From contig NZ_JH815209.1 of the NCBI RefSeq assembly GCF_000296505.1, positions 401,947 to 465,946 on the forward strand: a DNA stretch of 64,000 nt. The letters run 5' to 3'. Below the pieces are notes generated by a model. That model saw nothing but the letters and a program-made list of their open reading frames with translations. It was not told the DNA's origin and made no database searches. The number at the start of each line of letters is the position of its first letter. Within the stretch, counting starts at the first letter, position 1. Made by a program: the position numbers and the translations under genes. Shown in pieces: positions 25,454 through 34,263 of the stretch. The stretch comes from Schaalia turicensis ACS-279-V-Col4 (GTDB lineage: Bacteria > Actinomycetota > Actinomycetes > Actinomycetales > Actinomycetaceae).

Positions 25454-26092
25454 ATGATGTCTCGTAAGCGTGTGATTGGCGTTGCCCTGCTGGCATCCTG
25501 CGGTGTGATCTTGGGCGCCTGCGCACCTCAAGCCGACGACACTATGAGTGATGGATCGACACCACAACCGATGCCCTCACAATCTGGCCAGTCAGGTGAT
25601 GCCACCCCAGAATCTGGCCCTGACGCACACGAACAGGGCACGCAGCCAATTAACGGCGACGCTTGGGTCAACGAGTTGGAAGACGCCCCGTCTCAACCTG
25701 GCGAAACCCCAGCAATCTTCCACGATATGCGTGTTGGCGAACACGACACTTTCTATCGCATTGTCGTTGAGTTCACCGGCGAGGCCACCCTGGGCTACCA
25801 CCAATCGTGGGCCGACAAGCCGATCGAACAGGGACGCGGACAGGAATTGGACGTGGAAGGCGTCGCCTATCTTGATTTCGTCCTGACCGGAACATCAATG
25901 CCGATCATGGACGGACAACTCGAGCAGTATTATCAGGGGCCACGAAACCTGCAGGTTGGTCCCTTGGACGTACGCGAAGACGGAACCTTTGAAGATTCGA
26001 CCCACATCGTGATCGGTATGGATCACGCGAGGAATTTCCAGCTCGGCTTCCTGACACATCCGCTTCGAGCAGTAATCGACATCCAGAAATAG
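25454..26092 (+). CDS. AMIN-like domain lipoprotein
   Basis: 212-aa lipoprotein with lipobox LGAC (Cys about 23) and a Ser/Pro/Gln-rich linker. The beta-rich mature domain has IFHDMRVGEHDTFYRIVVEFTG, YLDFVLTGTSMP and LGFLTHPLRAVIDI. This matches the AMIN-like (secreted beta-sandwich) domain of actinobacterial lipoproteins, which probably binds cell-wall glycan. It is the only plus-strand gene in an otherwise minus-strand block and is divergent from gpsA. ATG 25454 and 25457 are both possible. A 24-bp tandem duplication covers its stop codon. Confidence 0.75.
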   Translation: MMSRKRVIGVALLASCGVILGACAPQADDTMSDGSTPQPMPSQSGQSGDATPESGPDAHEQGTQPINGDAWVNELEDAPSQPGETPAIFHDMRVGEHDTFYRIVVEFTGEATLGYHQSWADKPIEQGRGQELDVEGVAYLDFVLTGTSMPIMDGQLEQYYQGPRNLQVGPLDVREDGTFEDSTHIVIGMDHARNFQLGFLTHPLRAVIDIQK

Positions 26093-26128
26093 CAAGCAGA
26101 GCTAATCCAGAAATAGCAAGCAGAGCGA
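26081..26128. repeat. 24-bp tandem duplication across a stop codon
   Basis: ATCCAGAAATAGCAAGCAGA begins at 26081 and again at 26105. The first copy contains the TAG of the lipoprotein gene. It looks like a recent slippage event. Confidence 0.8.
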
Positions 26129-26157
26129 GAGCCTCGGGAGCGCGTGTCTTCCCCAGC

Positions 26158-26928
26158 CTATTTGCCTGCCTTCTTCGCCTTCTTCTCTTCGAGCTTCTTA
26201 CCTTCTTTTTCCCACCACGGGCCGGCCTTCGTCTTCGCCTGCCACATACGAGTCGGAGGTTCAAGGCCGCGCAGTTGTGCCACTCCCTTGGTCAGCGCAG
26301 TGTGCATGCGCGAAGTCGCTTCTTTCACTGCCTCGTGATTATCTGCCCCCTGGTCACTCATCAGATCCGACAGGTCAACAGGAGGCATGATCTGGTAGCG
26401 AATCGTGCGCCCAGGGCGGAAATCAATCTTCGACGAGTACGGGCCCTTGACGAATTGAGCACCCCATTGGGCAATCGGAACCACCGACACACCGGTGTCC
26501 AACGCCAGGCGCGCAGCACCCGTCTTGAACGACATCGGCCATTGATCGGGGTCTTGAGTGAATGTGCCTTCCGGCCAGATAGCGACAATATCGCCGTCTT
26601 TCAGAGCCTCGGTGGCAGCTTCCAAAGACTGAGCGGGATTCACTTCGCGGTCAACGGGGATCAGCCCCATGCCCGCAAAAATTGTGCCCATCACCGGCAC
26701 AGAAAACATCGACTTCTTCGCCAGAAAACGAATCTTCGTCTTGCGCTTCATGTAGAACCAGCAGAGGCTCAGAGGATCAACGGCTGACAAATGGTTCACA
26801 ATCAGCAAATACGGGCCGTTTTCCGGGATGTTTTCGGTACCCTGCGCATCAATCTTCACCCACGGTGTCATGATCGGACGCAGGACGTTCTGGGCGAAGC
26901 GGTAGACGCCAGTGATCTTCGTGCTCAT
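26158..26928 (-). CDS. plsC: 1-acyl-sn-glycerol-3-phosphate acyltransferase
   Basis: 256 aa with the acyltransferase motif NHLSAVD (HX4D) and the second motif WPEGTF, a variant of the usual EGTR. It acylates lysophosphatidic acid at the membrane. The C-terminus is Lys/Glu-rich (GKKLEEKKAKKAGK). ATG 26928 is chosen from family length. It precedes gpsA on the same strand, with a plus-strand lipoprotein gene in between. Confidence 0.88.
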   Translation of the reverse strand: MSTKITGVYRFAQNVLRPIMTPWVKIDAQGTENIPENGPYLLIVNHLSAVDPLSLCWFYMKRKTKIRFLAKKSMFSVPVMGTIFAGMGLIPVDREVNPAQSLEAATEALKDGDIVAIWPEGTFTQDPDQWPMSFKTGAARLALDTGVSVVPIAQWGAQFVKGPYSSKIDFRPGRTIRYQIMPPVDLSDLMSDQGADNHEAVKEATSRMHTALTKGVAQLRGLEPPTRMWQAKTKAGPWWEKEGKKLEEKKAKKAGK

Positions 26929-27058
26929 GGATCGAAGTCTAACGTGAGAACAGGCACTCATCGCGGAATGTCAGGGTGCTGTCCACCTGCGCCTTTGCGT
27001 CTAAGGTCGGCGAATGGGTGCAGGAGCGATCCGCCACGCCTTACGCCGACTACGTTCC

Positions 27059-28000
27059 TCAGACCAGAACGTCGACGATGTGCGGCGCCGAAGTCACGGT
27101 GAAGGGAATCTCGGCCACCTTATCGCCGTCCGCCATGGCAACCATGCCAACGGGCTGGGTAATTTCAATCGACGAGGCCGGCTCCACATGGATGACCTCA
27201 TGCCCCTGCGAGCGGCCACCCACAACCTTCGCCAAGATCGGAAGAGCCTTCAGCAACGGGATGTCTTCAACGTGGCACAGTTCCATGATCCCGTCGGTCA
27301 TATCGGACTGAGGAACAAGGCGAACGCCACCACCCAATCGTCCAGAGTTAGAAACGGACGTGATCCACCCAGTAAGCTCGCGTTCTTGCCCATCAATCTT
27401 CAGCGTAATGGTGGAAGGGCGATGGGTTGCGAGAGCAGCGAACGCTCCATAGCCGTATGCGATAGGACCAGACGTAAACATTGACTCGTTCGCCAATAGA
27501 TTCGCCTTCGCATCCAAGCCCAAAGAGACCAGCCCCAAAACCAGGGAATGAACAGTTCCGTCTGGGGTGGTCACCCACATTCCGTCCATCGGGCGAATTC
27601 GCGAAGCAAATAGCTCGTCGCTTTCTTCGTTCACAAAACCCAGTTCTGCCAACTGTTTCGCGCGAGCTGACGCATCGGGGCTGATCCCAAGAGCTCGACA
27701 CAGATCATTGCCTCGTCCGCCAGGAATCGGCGCGAACAACGTGCCAGCTTCGTGGGCGCCTCGTGCGATCGCCGAAATGAAACCGTCACCACCCAGGGCA
27801 CCAATCACATCCTCGGTTGTTGCAGACGCAATCTGACAAGGGTCATCCGACGCTCTGGTGACGCTGACTCGGACCGCCCAACCACCGCCACGTAAAATGC
27901 GGACAACTTCGGGGCCGACGTTCACTGAACGACCACCGGCTGACATAGAAGAAATCAGCAGATGGATTGATCGCCTCTCCGCCGTAGTGTGCGCAGTCAT
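27059..28000 (-). CDS. Diacylglycerol kinase-family lipid kinase (YegS/DagK/LcbA type)
   Basis: 313 aa. The catalytic glycine motif is ALGGDGFISAIARG, preceded by a nucleotide-binding beta-strand start (HLLISSMSAGG). The C-terminal beta-sandwich is present with GGGVRLVPQSDMTDGIMELC. It phosphorylates a membrane lipid such as diacylglycerol. It starts 8 bp after murA, so it is probably co-transcribed with it. Confidence 0.85.
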   Translation of the reverse strand: MTAHTTAERRSIHLLISSMSAGGRSVNVGPEVVRILRGGGWAVRVSVTRASDDPCQIASATTEDVIGALGGDGFISAIARGAHEAGTLFAPIPGGRGNDLCRALGISPDASARAKQLAELGFVNEESDELFASRIRPMDGMWVTTPDGTVHSLVLGLVSLGLDAKANLLANESMFTSGPIAYGYGAFAALATHRPSTITLKIDGQERELTGWITSVSNSGRLGGGVRLVPQSDMTDGIMELCHVEDIPLLKALPILAKVVGGRSQGHEVIHVEPASSIEITQPVGMVAMADGDKVAEIPFTVTSAPHIVDVLV

Positions 28001-28008
28001 TGATTCGC

Positions 28009-29331
28009 TTACTTCACGTAGTCGACGCGAGCATCCAGCTGGTGCAGCTTCTTCGTAAAGTGCTCATAGCCTCGAGCAATCACGTCAATGCCAGCAACCG
28101 TAGACGTTCCCTGAGCGGCAAGCGCAGCAATCAGATGCGAGAAGCCACCGCGCAGATCAGGAACCTCGATGTCCGCACTATGCAGCGGAGTGGGGCCGGA
28201 AATAACAGCGGAGTGGAAGAAGTTACGCTGGCCGAAACGGCACGGTGTTCCGCCCAAGCACTCGCGGTAGACCTGAATATTTGCGCCCATCTTGCGCAGG
28301 GCCTTCGTGAACCCAAATCGGTTCTCATAGACGGTTTCGTGAACGATGGACAGGCCTTCAGCCTGAGTCAAAGCAACGACAAGAGGCTGTTGCCAGTCGG
28401 TCATAAAGCCCGGGTGCACGGCCGTTTCAAGGGCAATCGACTTCAGTTCGTCACCGGGATGGTAGAAGCGGATGCCGTCAGAGTCGATGTTGAACGCTCC
28501 ACCAACCTTGCGGAAGGTGTTAAGGAAGGTCGTCATGTCGGGCTGGTGTGCGCCACGGACATAAATATCACCGCGGGTTGCCAGCGCAGCGGCGGCCCAT
28601 GATGCAGCCTCAATACGGTCAGGAAGTGCGGTATGGCGGTAGCCCTTCAGCGTGGGCACGCCTTCGATGCGGATCGTGCGATCCGTATCGACGGAGATGA
28701 TGGCACCCATCTTCTGCAGGACGTTAATGAGATCCATGATCTCAGGCTCGATCGCCGCCCCCTTCAAGGTGGTAATACCTTCAGCACGAACAGCGGTCAA
28801 AAGGGTCTGCTCGGTGGCACCGACTGAAGGGAACGGAAGCTCAATAACCGCACCGTGCAAGCCCTCTGCGGGCTTCGTGATGTGGACGCCGTCAACACGC
28901 TTATCGACGTTCGCGCCAAACTTGCGCAGGCCTTCAAGGTGGAAGTCAATGGGGCGACCACCGATGTTGCACCCACCCAGTTCCGGGATGAAGGCTTCAC
29001 CGAGCTGGTGCAACAACGGACCGCAGAACAGAATCGGGATGCGCGAAGCCCCGCCGAGGGAATCGATGTCAGAGCGCGACGCAACCTGAACGTTCGTCGG
29101 GTCCAGCGTCATCACACCGGTTGTTTGGTCGAAATCAACAGTCACGCCGTGAAGGCGCAACAGGTCCGACACAACATCAACGTCGCAAATCAACGGCACG
29201 TTCGACAGCTGTGACGGAGATTCACCAAGAAGCGACGCAACCATCGCTTTGGGCACGAAGTTCTTGGCACCACGAACAGTGATTTCACCGGTTAGCGGGT
29301 GACCGCCTTCAACGCGAAGCACGGAGGGCAT
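28009..29331 (-). CDS. murA: UDP-N-acetylglucosamine 1-carboxyvinyltransferase
   Basis: 440 aa, catalysing the first committed step of peptidoglycan synthesis (transfer of enolpyruvyl from PEP). The substrate-binding Lys23 lies in RGAKN, and the catalytic Cys121 in ELGGCNIGGRPID. Cys at that place means the usual fosfomycin target is present. ATG 29331 follows GAGGAG at 8 bases. The glycan-loop residues RADxIEAAS are seen as DRIEAAS. Confidence 0.95.
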   Translation of the reverse strand: MPSVLRVEGGHPLTGEITVRGAKNFVPKAMVASLLGESPSQLSNVPLICDVDVVSDLLRLHGVTVDFDQTTGVMTLDPTNVQVASRSDIDSLGGASRIPILFCGPLLHQLGEAFIPELGGCNIGGRPIDFHLEGLRKFGANVDKRVDGVHITKPAEGLHGAVIELPFPSVGATEQTLLTAVRAEGITTLKGAAIEPEIMDLINVLQKMGAIISVDTDRTIRIEGVPTLKGYRHTALPDRIEAASWAAAALATRGDIYVRGAHQPDMTTFLNTFRKVGGAFNIDSDGIRFYHPGDELKSIALETAVHPGFMTDWQQPLVVALTQAEGLSIVHETVYENRFGFTKALRKMGANIQVYRECLGGTPCRFGQRNFFHSAVISGPTPLHSADIEVPDLRGGFSHLIAALAAQGTSTVAGIDVIARGYEHFTKKLHQLDARVDYVK

Positions 29332-29490
29332 GAATCAGGCTCCTCAAAAAGATGAATAGTCTGCCTCAACTTTAAAGCACGGCGTGCCGTGAGCGTCTGC
29401 AAAGGAGAGTCACGTCTCCCACAGATTCACTCACGGCACAACACACTCAGATGAAACCGAGTTTCGAAGTATTCAGTGATCCGAACTCGT

Positions 29491-30150
29491 TCAGCGAGCG
29501 GACGGCATTCCCAGCCCAACAGGACGAGCAGGAATGACCTCTTCCTTCGGAAGATACTTCGCCGGAAGCGTCTTCGGCTTGAAAGAAGGACGGCTGGTTT
29601 CGTAGGCGTCGATTGCGTCTTCGTCGCGGAGAGTGAGAGCAATATCGTCGAGGCCCTCCATCAGGCACCAGCGCACGTAGTCATCAATCTGGAAGGACGC
29701 GGTGACCGGACCGGCGGTCACCGTCTTGTTTTCAAGCGAAACAGTGACTTCTGTGCCCGGCTCGTTTTCGAGGATCTTCCACAGGGACTCACAGTCTTCT
29801 TGAGAGATCACGCCAGCAACAAGACCCTGCTTACCCGCATTGCCTCGGAAAATATCGGCAAACTTGGCAGACAGGACGACGCGAAAACCGTAGTCCTTCA
29901 ACGCCCATACCGCGTGTTCACGCGACGAACCGGTACCGAAGTCGGGGCCGGCAATCAGGACAGAGCCAGAGCGGTACGCATCCTGGTTCAAAATGAACTC
30001 GGGATCGTTACGCCAAGCAGCGAAGAGAGCGTCTTCGAAGCCGCTGCGAGTAATGCGCTTCAAGTAGACGGCGGGAATGATCTGGTCGGTATCGACGTTC
30101 GAGCGACGAAGCGGAACACCAACACCGGTATGGGTCGTGAACTTCTCCAT
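29491..30150 (-). CDS. leuD: 3-isopropylmalate dehydratase small subunit
   Basis: 219 aa with the swivelling domain signature [13 protein letters not shown] and [17 protein letters not shown]. Together with LeuC it isomerises isopropylmalate in leucine synthesis. AAGGAG precedes ATG 30150. It starts 24 bp after leuC on the same strand. Confidence 0.97.
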   Translation of the reverse strand: MEKFTTHTGVGVPLRRSNVDTDQIIPAVYLKRITRSGFEDALFAAWRNDPEFILNQDAYRSGSVLIAGPDFGTGSSREHAVWALKDYGFRVVLSAKFADIFRGNAGKQGLVAGVISQEDCESLWKILENEPGTEVTVSLENKTVTAGPVTASFQIDDYVRWCLMEGLDDIALTLRDEDAIDAYETSRPSFKPKTLPAKYLPKEEVIPARPVGLGMPSAR

Positions 30151-30174
30151 GAGTGTTATCTCCTTCTTCGTTTC

Positions 30175-31575
30175 TTACAGATCAGCGGGGCTGGACAGGG
30201 TGCCTCGAACCGCGGTTGCAGCGGCAACCAGCGGGGAAACCAGGTGGGTGCGACCACCCTTACCCTGGCGACCTTCGAAGTTACGGTTCGAGGTGGATGC
30301 TGAACGCTCCCCTTCCTTCAGCTTGTCGGGGTTCATTGCCAGGCACATCGAGCAACCGGCATTACGCCATTCAGCGCCGAAGTCGGTGAAGATCTTGTCC
30401 AGTCCTTCAGCTTCAGCCTGCAGGCGCACGCGAGCAGAGCCGGGCACGACCAGCATGCGCAGGCTGTCTGCCTTCTTACGGCCCTTGATGACGGCTGCCG
30501 CTGCACGCAGATCTTCGATACGACCGTTCGTGCACGAGCCGAGAAAGACGGTATCGATCGGGATTTCACGCATCGGAGTGCCCGCCTCGAGCCCCATGTA
30601 TTCAAGCGCACGCTCGGCTGCCATCTTGCCAGTCTCATCGGTGAAATCATCCGGATTCGGGACAGTGGCTGAGAGCGGCACGCCCTGGCCGGGGTTTGTG
30701 CCCCAAGTGACAAATGGCTCAATATCGGCGGCTTCGAGGATGACCTCGTTATCGAAGACGGCATCATCGTCGGATCGCAGAGTCTTCCAGTATTCGACTG
30801 CGCGTTCCCACTCTTCCCCTTCGGGAGCGTGCGGACGGCCCTTGATGTATTCGAAGGTGGTTTCGTCGGGAGCAACCATGCCGGCGCGGGCGCCCGCTTC
30901 AATCGACATGTTGCAGATCGTCATGCGGCCTTCCATCGACAGCTCGCGGATTGCTTGGCCTCGATATTCCAGAACGTAGCCCTGGCCACCGCCGGTGCCG
31001 ATCTTTGCGATGACAGCGAGGATGATGTCCTTCGCAGTCGACCCTGCAGGCAGGGAACCGTTGACGGTGATTGCCATGGTCTTGAACGGAGCCAGTGGCA
31101 GGGTCTGGGTTGCCAGAACGTGTTCGACCTGGCTGGTACCGATACCGAATGCGAGTGCGCCGAATGCACCGTGCGTCGAGGTGTGCGAGTCACCGCAGAC
31201 AATTGTCATACCCGGCTGAGTGATACCCAGCTGCGGGCCGACAACGTGAACGATGCCCTGGTCGGCATCACCCAGCGAGTGCAGACGAATACCGAACTCT
31301 TCAGCGTTCGAACGCAGAGTGTGAATCTGTGTACGGCTGGTCTCATCAGCGATCGGCAGGTCGATATCGAGGGTCGGGGTATTGTGATCCTCGGTGGCGA
31401 TCGTCTGATCGGGACGACGAACCTTTCGCCCTGCCAAGCGCAACCCTTCGAAAGCCTGGGGACTGGTCACTTCGTGAACAAGGTGGAGGTCAATGTAAAG
31501 AAGGTCAGGGGCGCCACCTTCGCCCTTTTTCACAATATGGTCGTGCCAGACCTTTTCGGCCATTGTGCCGGTCAT
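30175..31575 (-). CDS. leuC: 3-isopropylmalate dehydratase large subunit
   Basis: 466-aa aconitase-family protein. The iron-sulfur ligands are in FLGSCTNGR and in [24 protein letters not shown] is the typical active-site segment. ATG 31575 follows AAGGGGGAAAC. It is divergent from an IclR-family regulator, an arrangement known for leuCD and ltbR in corynebacteria, so leucine-responsive control is likely. Confidence 0.97.
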   Translation of the reverse strand: MTGTMAEKVWHDHIVKKGEGGAPDLLYIDLHLVHEVTSPQAFEGLRLAGRKVRRPDQTIATEDHNTPTLDIDLPIADETSRTQIHTLRSNAEEFGIRLHSLGDADQGIVHVVGPQLGITQPGMTIVCGDSHTSTHGAFGALAFGIGTSQVEHVLATQTLPLAPFKTMAITVNGSLPAGSTAKDIILAVIAKIGTGGGQGYVLEYRGQAIRELSMEGRMTICNMSIEAGARAGMVAPDETTFEYIKGRPHAPEGEEWERAVEYWKTLRSDDDAVFDNEVILEAADIEPFVTWGTNPGQGVPLSATVPNPDDFTDETGKMAAERALEYMGLEAGTPMREIPIDTVFLGSCTNGRIEDLRAAAAVIKGRKKADSLRMLVVPGSARVRLQAEAEGLDKIFTDFGAEWRNAGCSMCLAMNPDKLKEGERSASTSNRNFEGRQGKGGRTHLVSPLVAAATAVRGTLSSPADL

Positions 31576-31698
31576 GTTTCCCCCTTACGTGCGTTCAAAA
31601 TAGTCCTGAACAGCGCTTACTTACAGACAAACGGTCACCGAGCGACTTATTCGCTTGCTGTTTCCTTGTTCATCGTCTGCCGTTTCAGCATGCGAAGA

Positions 31699-31729
31699 GT
31701 TGCAGTCTCATTGGTTGAGATGGCAAACT
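31699..31729. promoter_or_regulatory. Palindromic operator between leuC and the IclR regulator
   Basis: TCTCA (31706-31710), a 5-bp centre TTGGT and TGAGA (31716-31720) form a palindrome that extends outward to GTTGC/GCAAAC. A weak -35 TTGCAG (31700-31705) and -10 CAAACT (31724-31729) flank it, so a bound protein would block transcription of the regulator. Confidence 0.5.
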
Positions 31730-31736
31730 TTTGAAT

Positions 31737-32471
31737 ATGGAGGATTCAACGACTAGCGGAGTCGGAGTTCTTGACAAGGCAGCACTCGTTCTTGGCGCGC
31801 TTGAAGCCGGACCTGCTACCTTGGCTCAACTCGTCTCCGCGACAGGTTTGGCTCGACCCACCGCGCACCGTCTAGCGGTTGCCCTTGAGTACCACCGCAT
31901 GGTTGCTCGCGACATGCAGGGACGTTTTGTTCTCGGTCCCCGCCTCCAAGAACTCGCTTCGTCTGCTGGCGAAGACCGTCTGCTTGCAGCGTCGATGCCC
32001 GTCCTGAAGGCTCTTCGGGATCATACGAAGGAATCCTCACAGATCTTCCGTCGCCAAGGCGACTACCGTGTCTGCGTTGCCGCATCCGAACGTGAGATGG
32101 GTCTGCGCGACTCCATCCCGGTTGGCGCAACTCTATCGATGTCCGCTGGTAGCGCAGCACAGGTTCTGCTTGCATGGGAAGAACCCGACCGCCTGCACCG
32201 CGGTCTTTACGGAGCCTCCTTCAACGCGACGACGCTCTCTCAGGTTCGTCGTCGCGGGTGGGCACAGTCTGTCGGTGAACGCGAGCCGGGAGTCGCGTCA
32301 GTTTCCGCTCCGGTACGAGGCCCCTCGGGTCGAGTCCTCGCTGCCCTGTCGATTTCCGGTCCGATTGAACGCATGGGGCGCCAGCCCGGTCGCCAGCACG
32401 GCCCGTCCGTCGTTGCAGCGGCAAACCGCCTGTCTGACTTCCTGCGTAGCGTCGAAGACGGCGAGCTCTAG
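31737..32471 (+). CDS. IclR-family transcriptional regulator (LtbR/NdgR-like)
   Basis: 244 aa with an N-terminal winged helix (TLAQLVSATGLARPTAHRLAVALE, residues about 28-52) and a C-terminal effector domain. IclR proteins divergent from leuCD include LtbR of Corynebacterium and NdgR of Streptomyces, which control leucine genes; the same role is inferred. No Shine-Dalgarno sequence precedes ATG 31737 or TTG 31731, so the mRNA may be leaderless. Confidence 0.85.
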   Translation: MEDSTTSGVGVLDKAALVLGALEAGPATLAQLVSATGLARPTAHRLAVALEYHRMVARDMQGRFVLGPRLQELASSAGEDRLLAASMPVLKALRDHTKESSQIFRRQGDYRVCVAASEREMGLRDSIPVGATLSMSAGSAAQVLLAWEEPDRLHRGLYGASFNATTLSQVRRRGWAQSVGEREPGVASVSAPVRGPSGRVLAALSISGPIERMGRQPGRQHGPSVVAAANRLSDFLRSVEDGEL

Positions 32472-32502
32472 CCTCCTCTGCCGTCTTTAACCTCCAACGC
32501 AT

Positions 32503-32544
32503 AAAAGTGTGAGCCCCAAGAAAACTCTTGGGGCTCACACTTTT
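32503..32544. terminator. Bidirectional terminator between ltbR-like gene and hpf
   Basis: 19-bp perfect inverted repeat (32503-32521 with 32526-32544) that starts AAAAGTGTGAGCCCC and ends in TTTT, with a 4-nt loop. Confidence 0.93.
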
Positions 32545-32557
32545 GACTATCGAGTCG

Positions 32558-33205
32558 TCAGCAGTCCGTTGTCGTGTTCAGACGCAGGACACCGTAGGTC
32601 CAACCGTGTCGGTGGTAGACGACGCACGGTTGCTTCGTTTCCTTGTCAATGAACAGAAAGAACGGGTGGCCAACCATTTCCATCTGGTTGAGTGCTTCAT
32701 CAACCGTCATCGGTTCGGCTTCGTGAACCTTTTGACGAACCAGGATCGGAGTATCGCCAAGCTGCTCTTCGCGCGCTTCACCAACCTTGAGGTCTTCCGC
32801 AGAGCGAAGTTTGAGCGGAGCGGCCTCTTCGATGGTATCTTCAACCGGCGCAGGTTCTTCGAGGAACTCGACCTCATCCATCTCGTGAGAGTAGCGACGA
32901 CGATGATCCTTGGCGCGGTCACGCAAGCGACGGAGGCGTTCGAAGAGTTTACCGGCCGCAATATCTACAGCTGCGTAGCGGTCGCCGGATTCTGCTTCTG
33001 CTCGAATGATTGGACCCTTGCCGTAGACCGTGAGCTCAATTCGCTCGGCGGTATCTGCTTGGCGAGGATTACGTTCGTGTGTCAGTTCCACGTCGACGCG
33101 CTGAGCGCGCGGGTAGAACAGGGTAATCTTCGAGACTTTCTCTTCGACGTACTCACGGAAGTTCGGGTGGATTTCCGCGTTGCGTGCGACGACAGTGATG
33201 TCCAT
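32558..33205 (-). CDS. hpf: Ribosome hibernation promoting factor, long form
   Basis: 215 aa. The N-terminal S30AE domain reads MDITVVARNAEIHPNFREYV and VDVELTHERN. A Glu-rich linker follows, then the C-terminal dimerisation domain LVRQKVHEAEPMTVDEALNQME and FFLFIDKETK. The long form joins two 70S ribosomes into inactive 100S particles. ATG 33205 follows GGAGGAAAA directly. The 21 extra upstream codons are not family-like. Confidence 0.94.
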   Translation of the reverse strand: MDITVVARNAEIHPNFREYVEEKVSKITLFYPRAQRVDVELTHERNPRQADTAERIELTVYGKGPIIRAEAESGDRYAAVDIAAGKLFERLRRLRDRAKDHRRRYSHEMDEVEFLEEPAPVEDTIEEAAPLKLRSAEDLKVGEAREEQLGDTPILVRQKVHEAEPMTVDEALNQMEMVGHPFFLFIDKETKQPCVVYHRHGWTYGVLRLNTTTDC

Positions 33206-33396
33206 TTTTCCTCCATGGGAAGCTGGCGAGCTTCGTTGCTCGCGGGGTTGAATGTCCGATTGCCTCATCGCATCGGACGGTGATCGTAGCTATCACCCCC
33301 AGTCGCTGGGCAAAGACGCCATTCTTCGGGTCATCTTTGCTCTATCGGTTATACGCCTATCATACCCCTTTTTGCGTGAGCTGCGTCATAGAAAGG

Positions 33397-34122
33397 CTAA
33401 ACTCGGGCACATACGCCGACCGCGTCAACCCGTCCAACAGCGCGCGCCACCTCACGGCATGTCGCTCCTGTTGTCAACACATCATCAACAATCACTACCG
33501 CCACATTGGCGGGAATATGAAGCCGCCGGCGCATGGATCCGGCTCGATCGAGACGGCGGCCTCGTCCCCCACGACCCGCTTGAGAGCGCACGCCAAACCG
33601 CAAACGAACGGCGCCAACCACCCGCGCTGGCCGTCCACTGACCTGCGCAAGCCCTAACGCAACACCCCGAGCAAAAGCGCCGGTCACATTCTTACCGTGA
33701 AGCACTCGTTTCCAGCTCGACGGCGCAGGAATCACCCACCACGGCTCATCGCCTGGAAGCGCAGCGGCAAGACAACGCCCCACACTTGCGCCCGCGTCAT
33801 ATAAGAAGTCGTCGCCACGAAAGGTCGGCGAATGTTTAGAGGCGATGATGATGTTCCTCAACTCGCCGTCATACCTTCCGATAAACCCCATCGGCACGGT
33901 GGCGCCACTTCCGTCATTATCACAGGGCGCGCATGGCATTCCCGTTTCGCTCTCCCCTAAGGTGACGAGGCCGATCCGCTCTAATCGAGCGGATCGAAGC
34001 GCGATACTACGACAACGCGGACACACGACATGATCCCAGACCATACAACCCGCACATTGAGCAGGCATCAGTATTGACAGCAGGGACAAAACCGCGATGC
34101 GTAAACGCTGAAGAAACTCCAT
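33397..34122 (-). CDS. ComF-family phosphoribosyltransferase
   Basis: 241 aa with an N-terminal zinc-finger-like Cys set (QCAGCMVW, CPRCRS, PCAPC) and a C-terminal PRPP loop VVIVDDVLTTGAT. ComF-like proteins occur between lpqB and hpf in many actinobacteria. DNA-uptake competence is not implied. The start is uncertain; ATG 34122 lies close to GGAG. Confidence 0.85.
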   Translation of the reverse strand: MEFLQRLRIAVLSLLSILMPAQCAGCMVWDHVVCPRCRSIALRSARLERIGLVTLGESETGMPCAPCDNDGSGATVPMGFIGRYDGELRNIIIASKHSPTFRGDDFLYDAGASVGRCLAAALPGDEPWWVIPAPSSWKRVLHGKNVTGAFARGVALGLAQVSGRPARVVGAVRLRFGVRSQAGRGGRGRRLDRAGSMRRRLHIPANVAVVIVDDVLTTGATCREVARAVGRVDAVGVCARV

Positions 34123-34263
34123 TTCTCCATCATGTGCCTCTGCTTCAAGGAGGGCGAACGGGGAATCTGCATTCTGTGGATAACCCGCCTCAATTTGCTA
34201 CGGTGTTTAACAATTGTTCACTTTGACGTGAAAACGAAACTGAAAATGAATCAGATGCGCACT

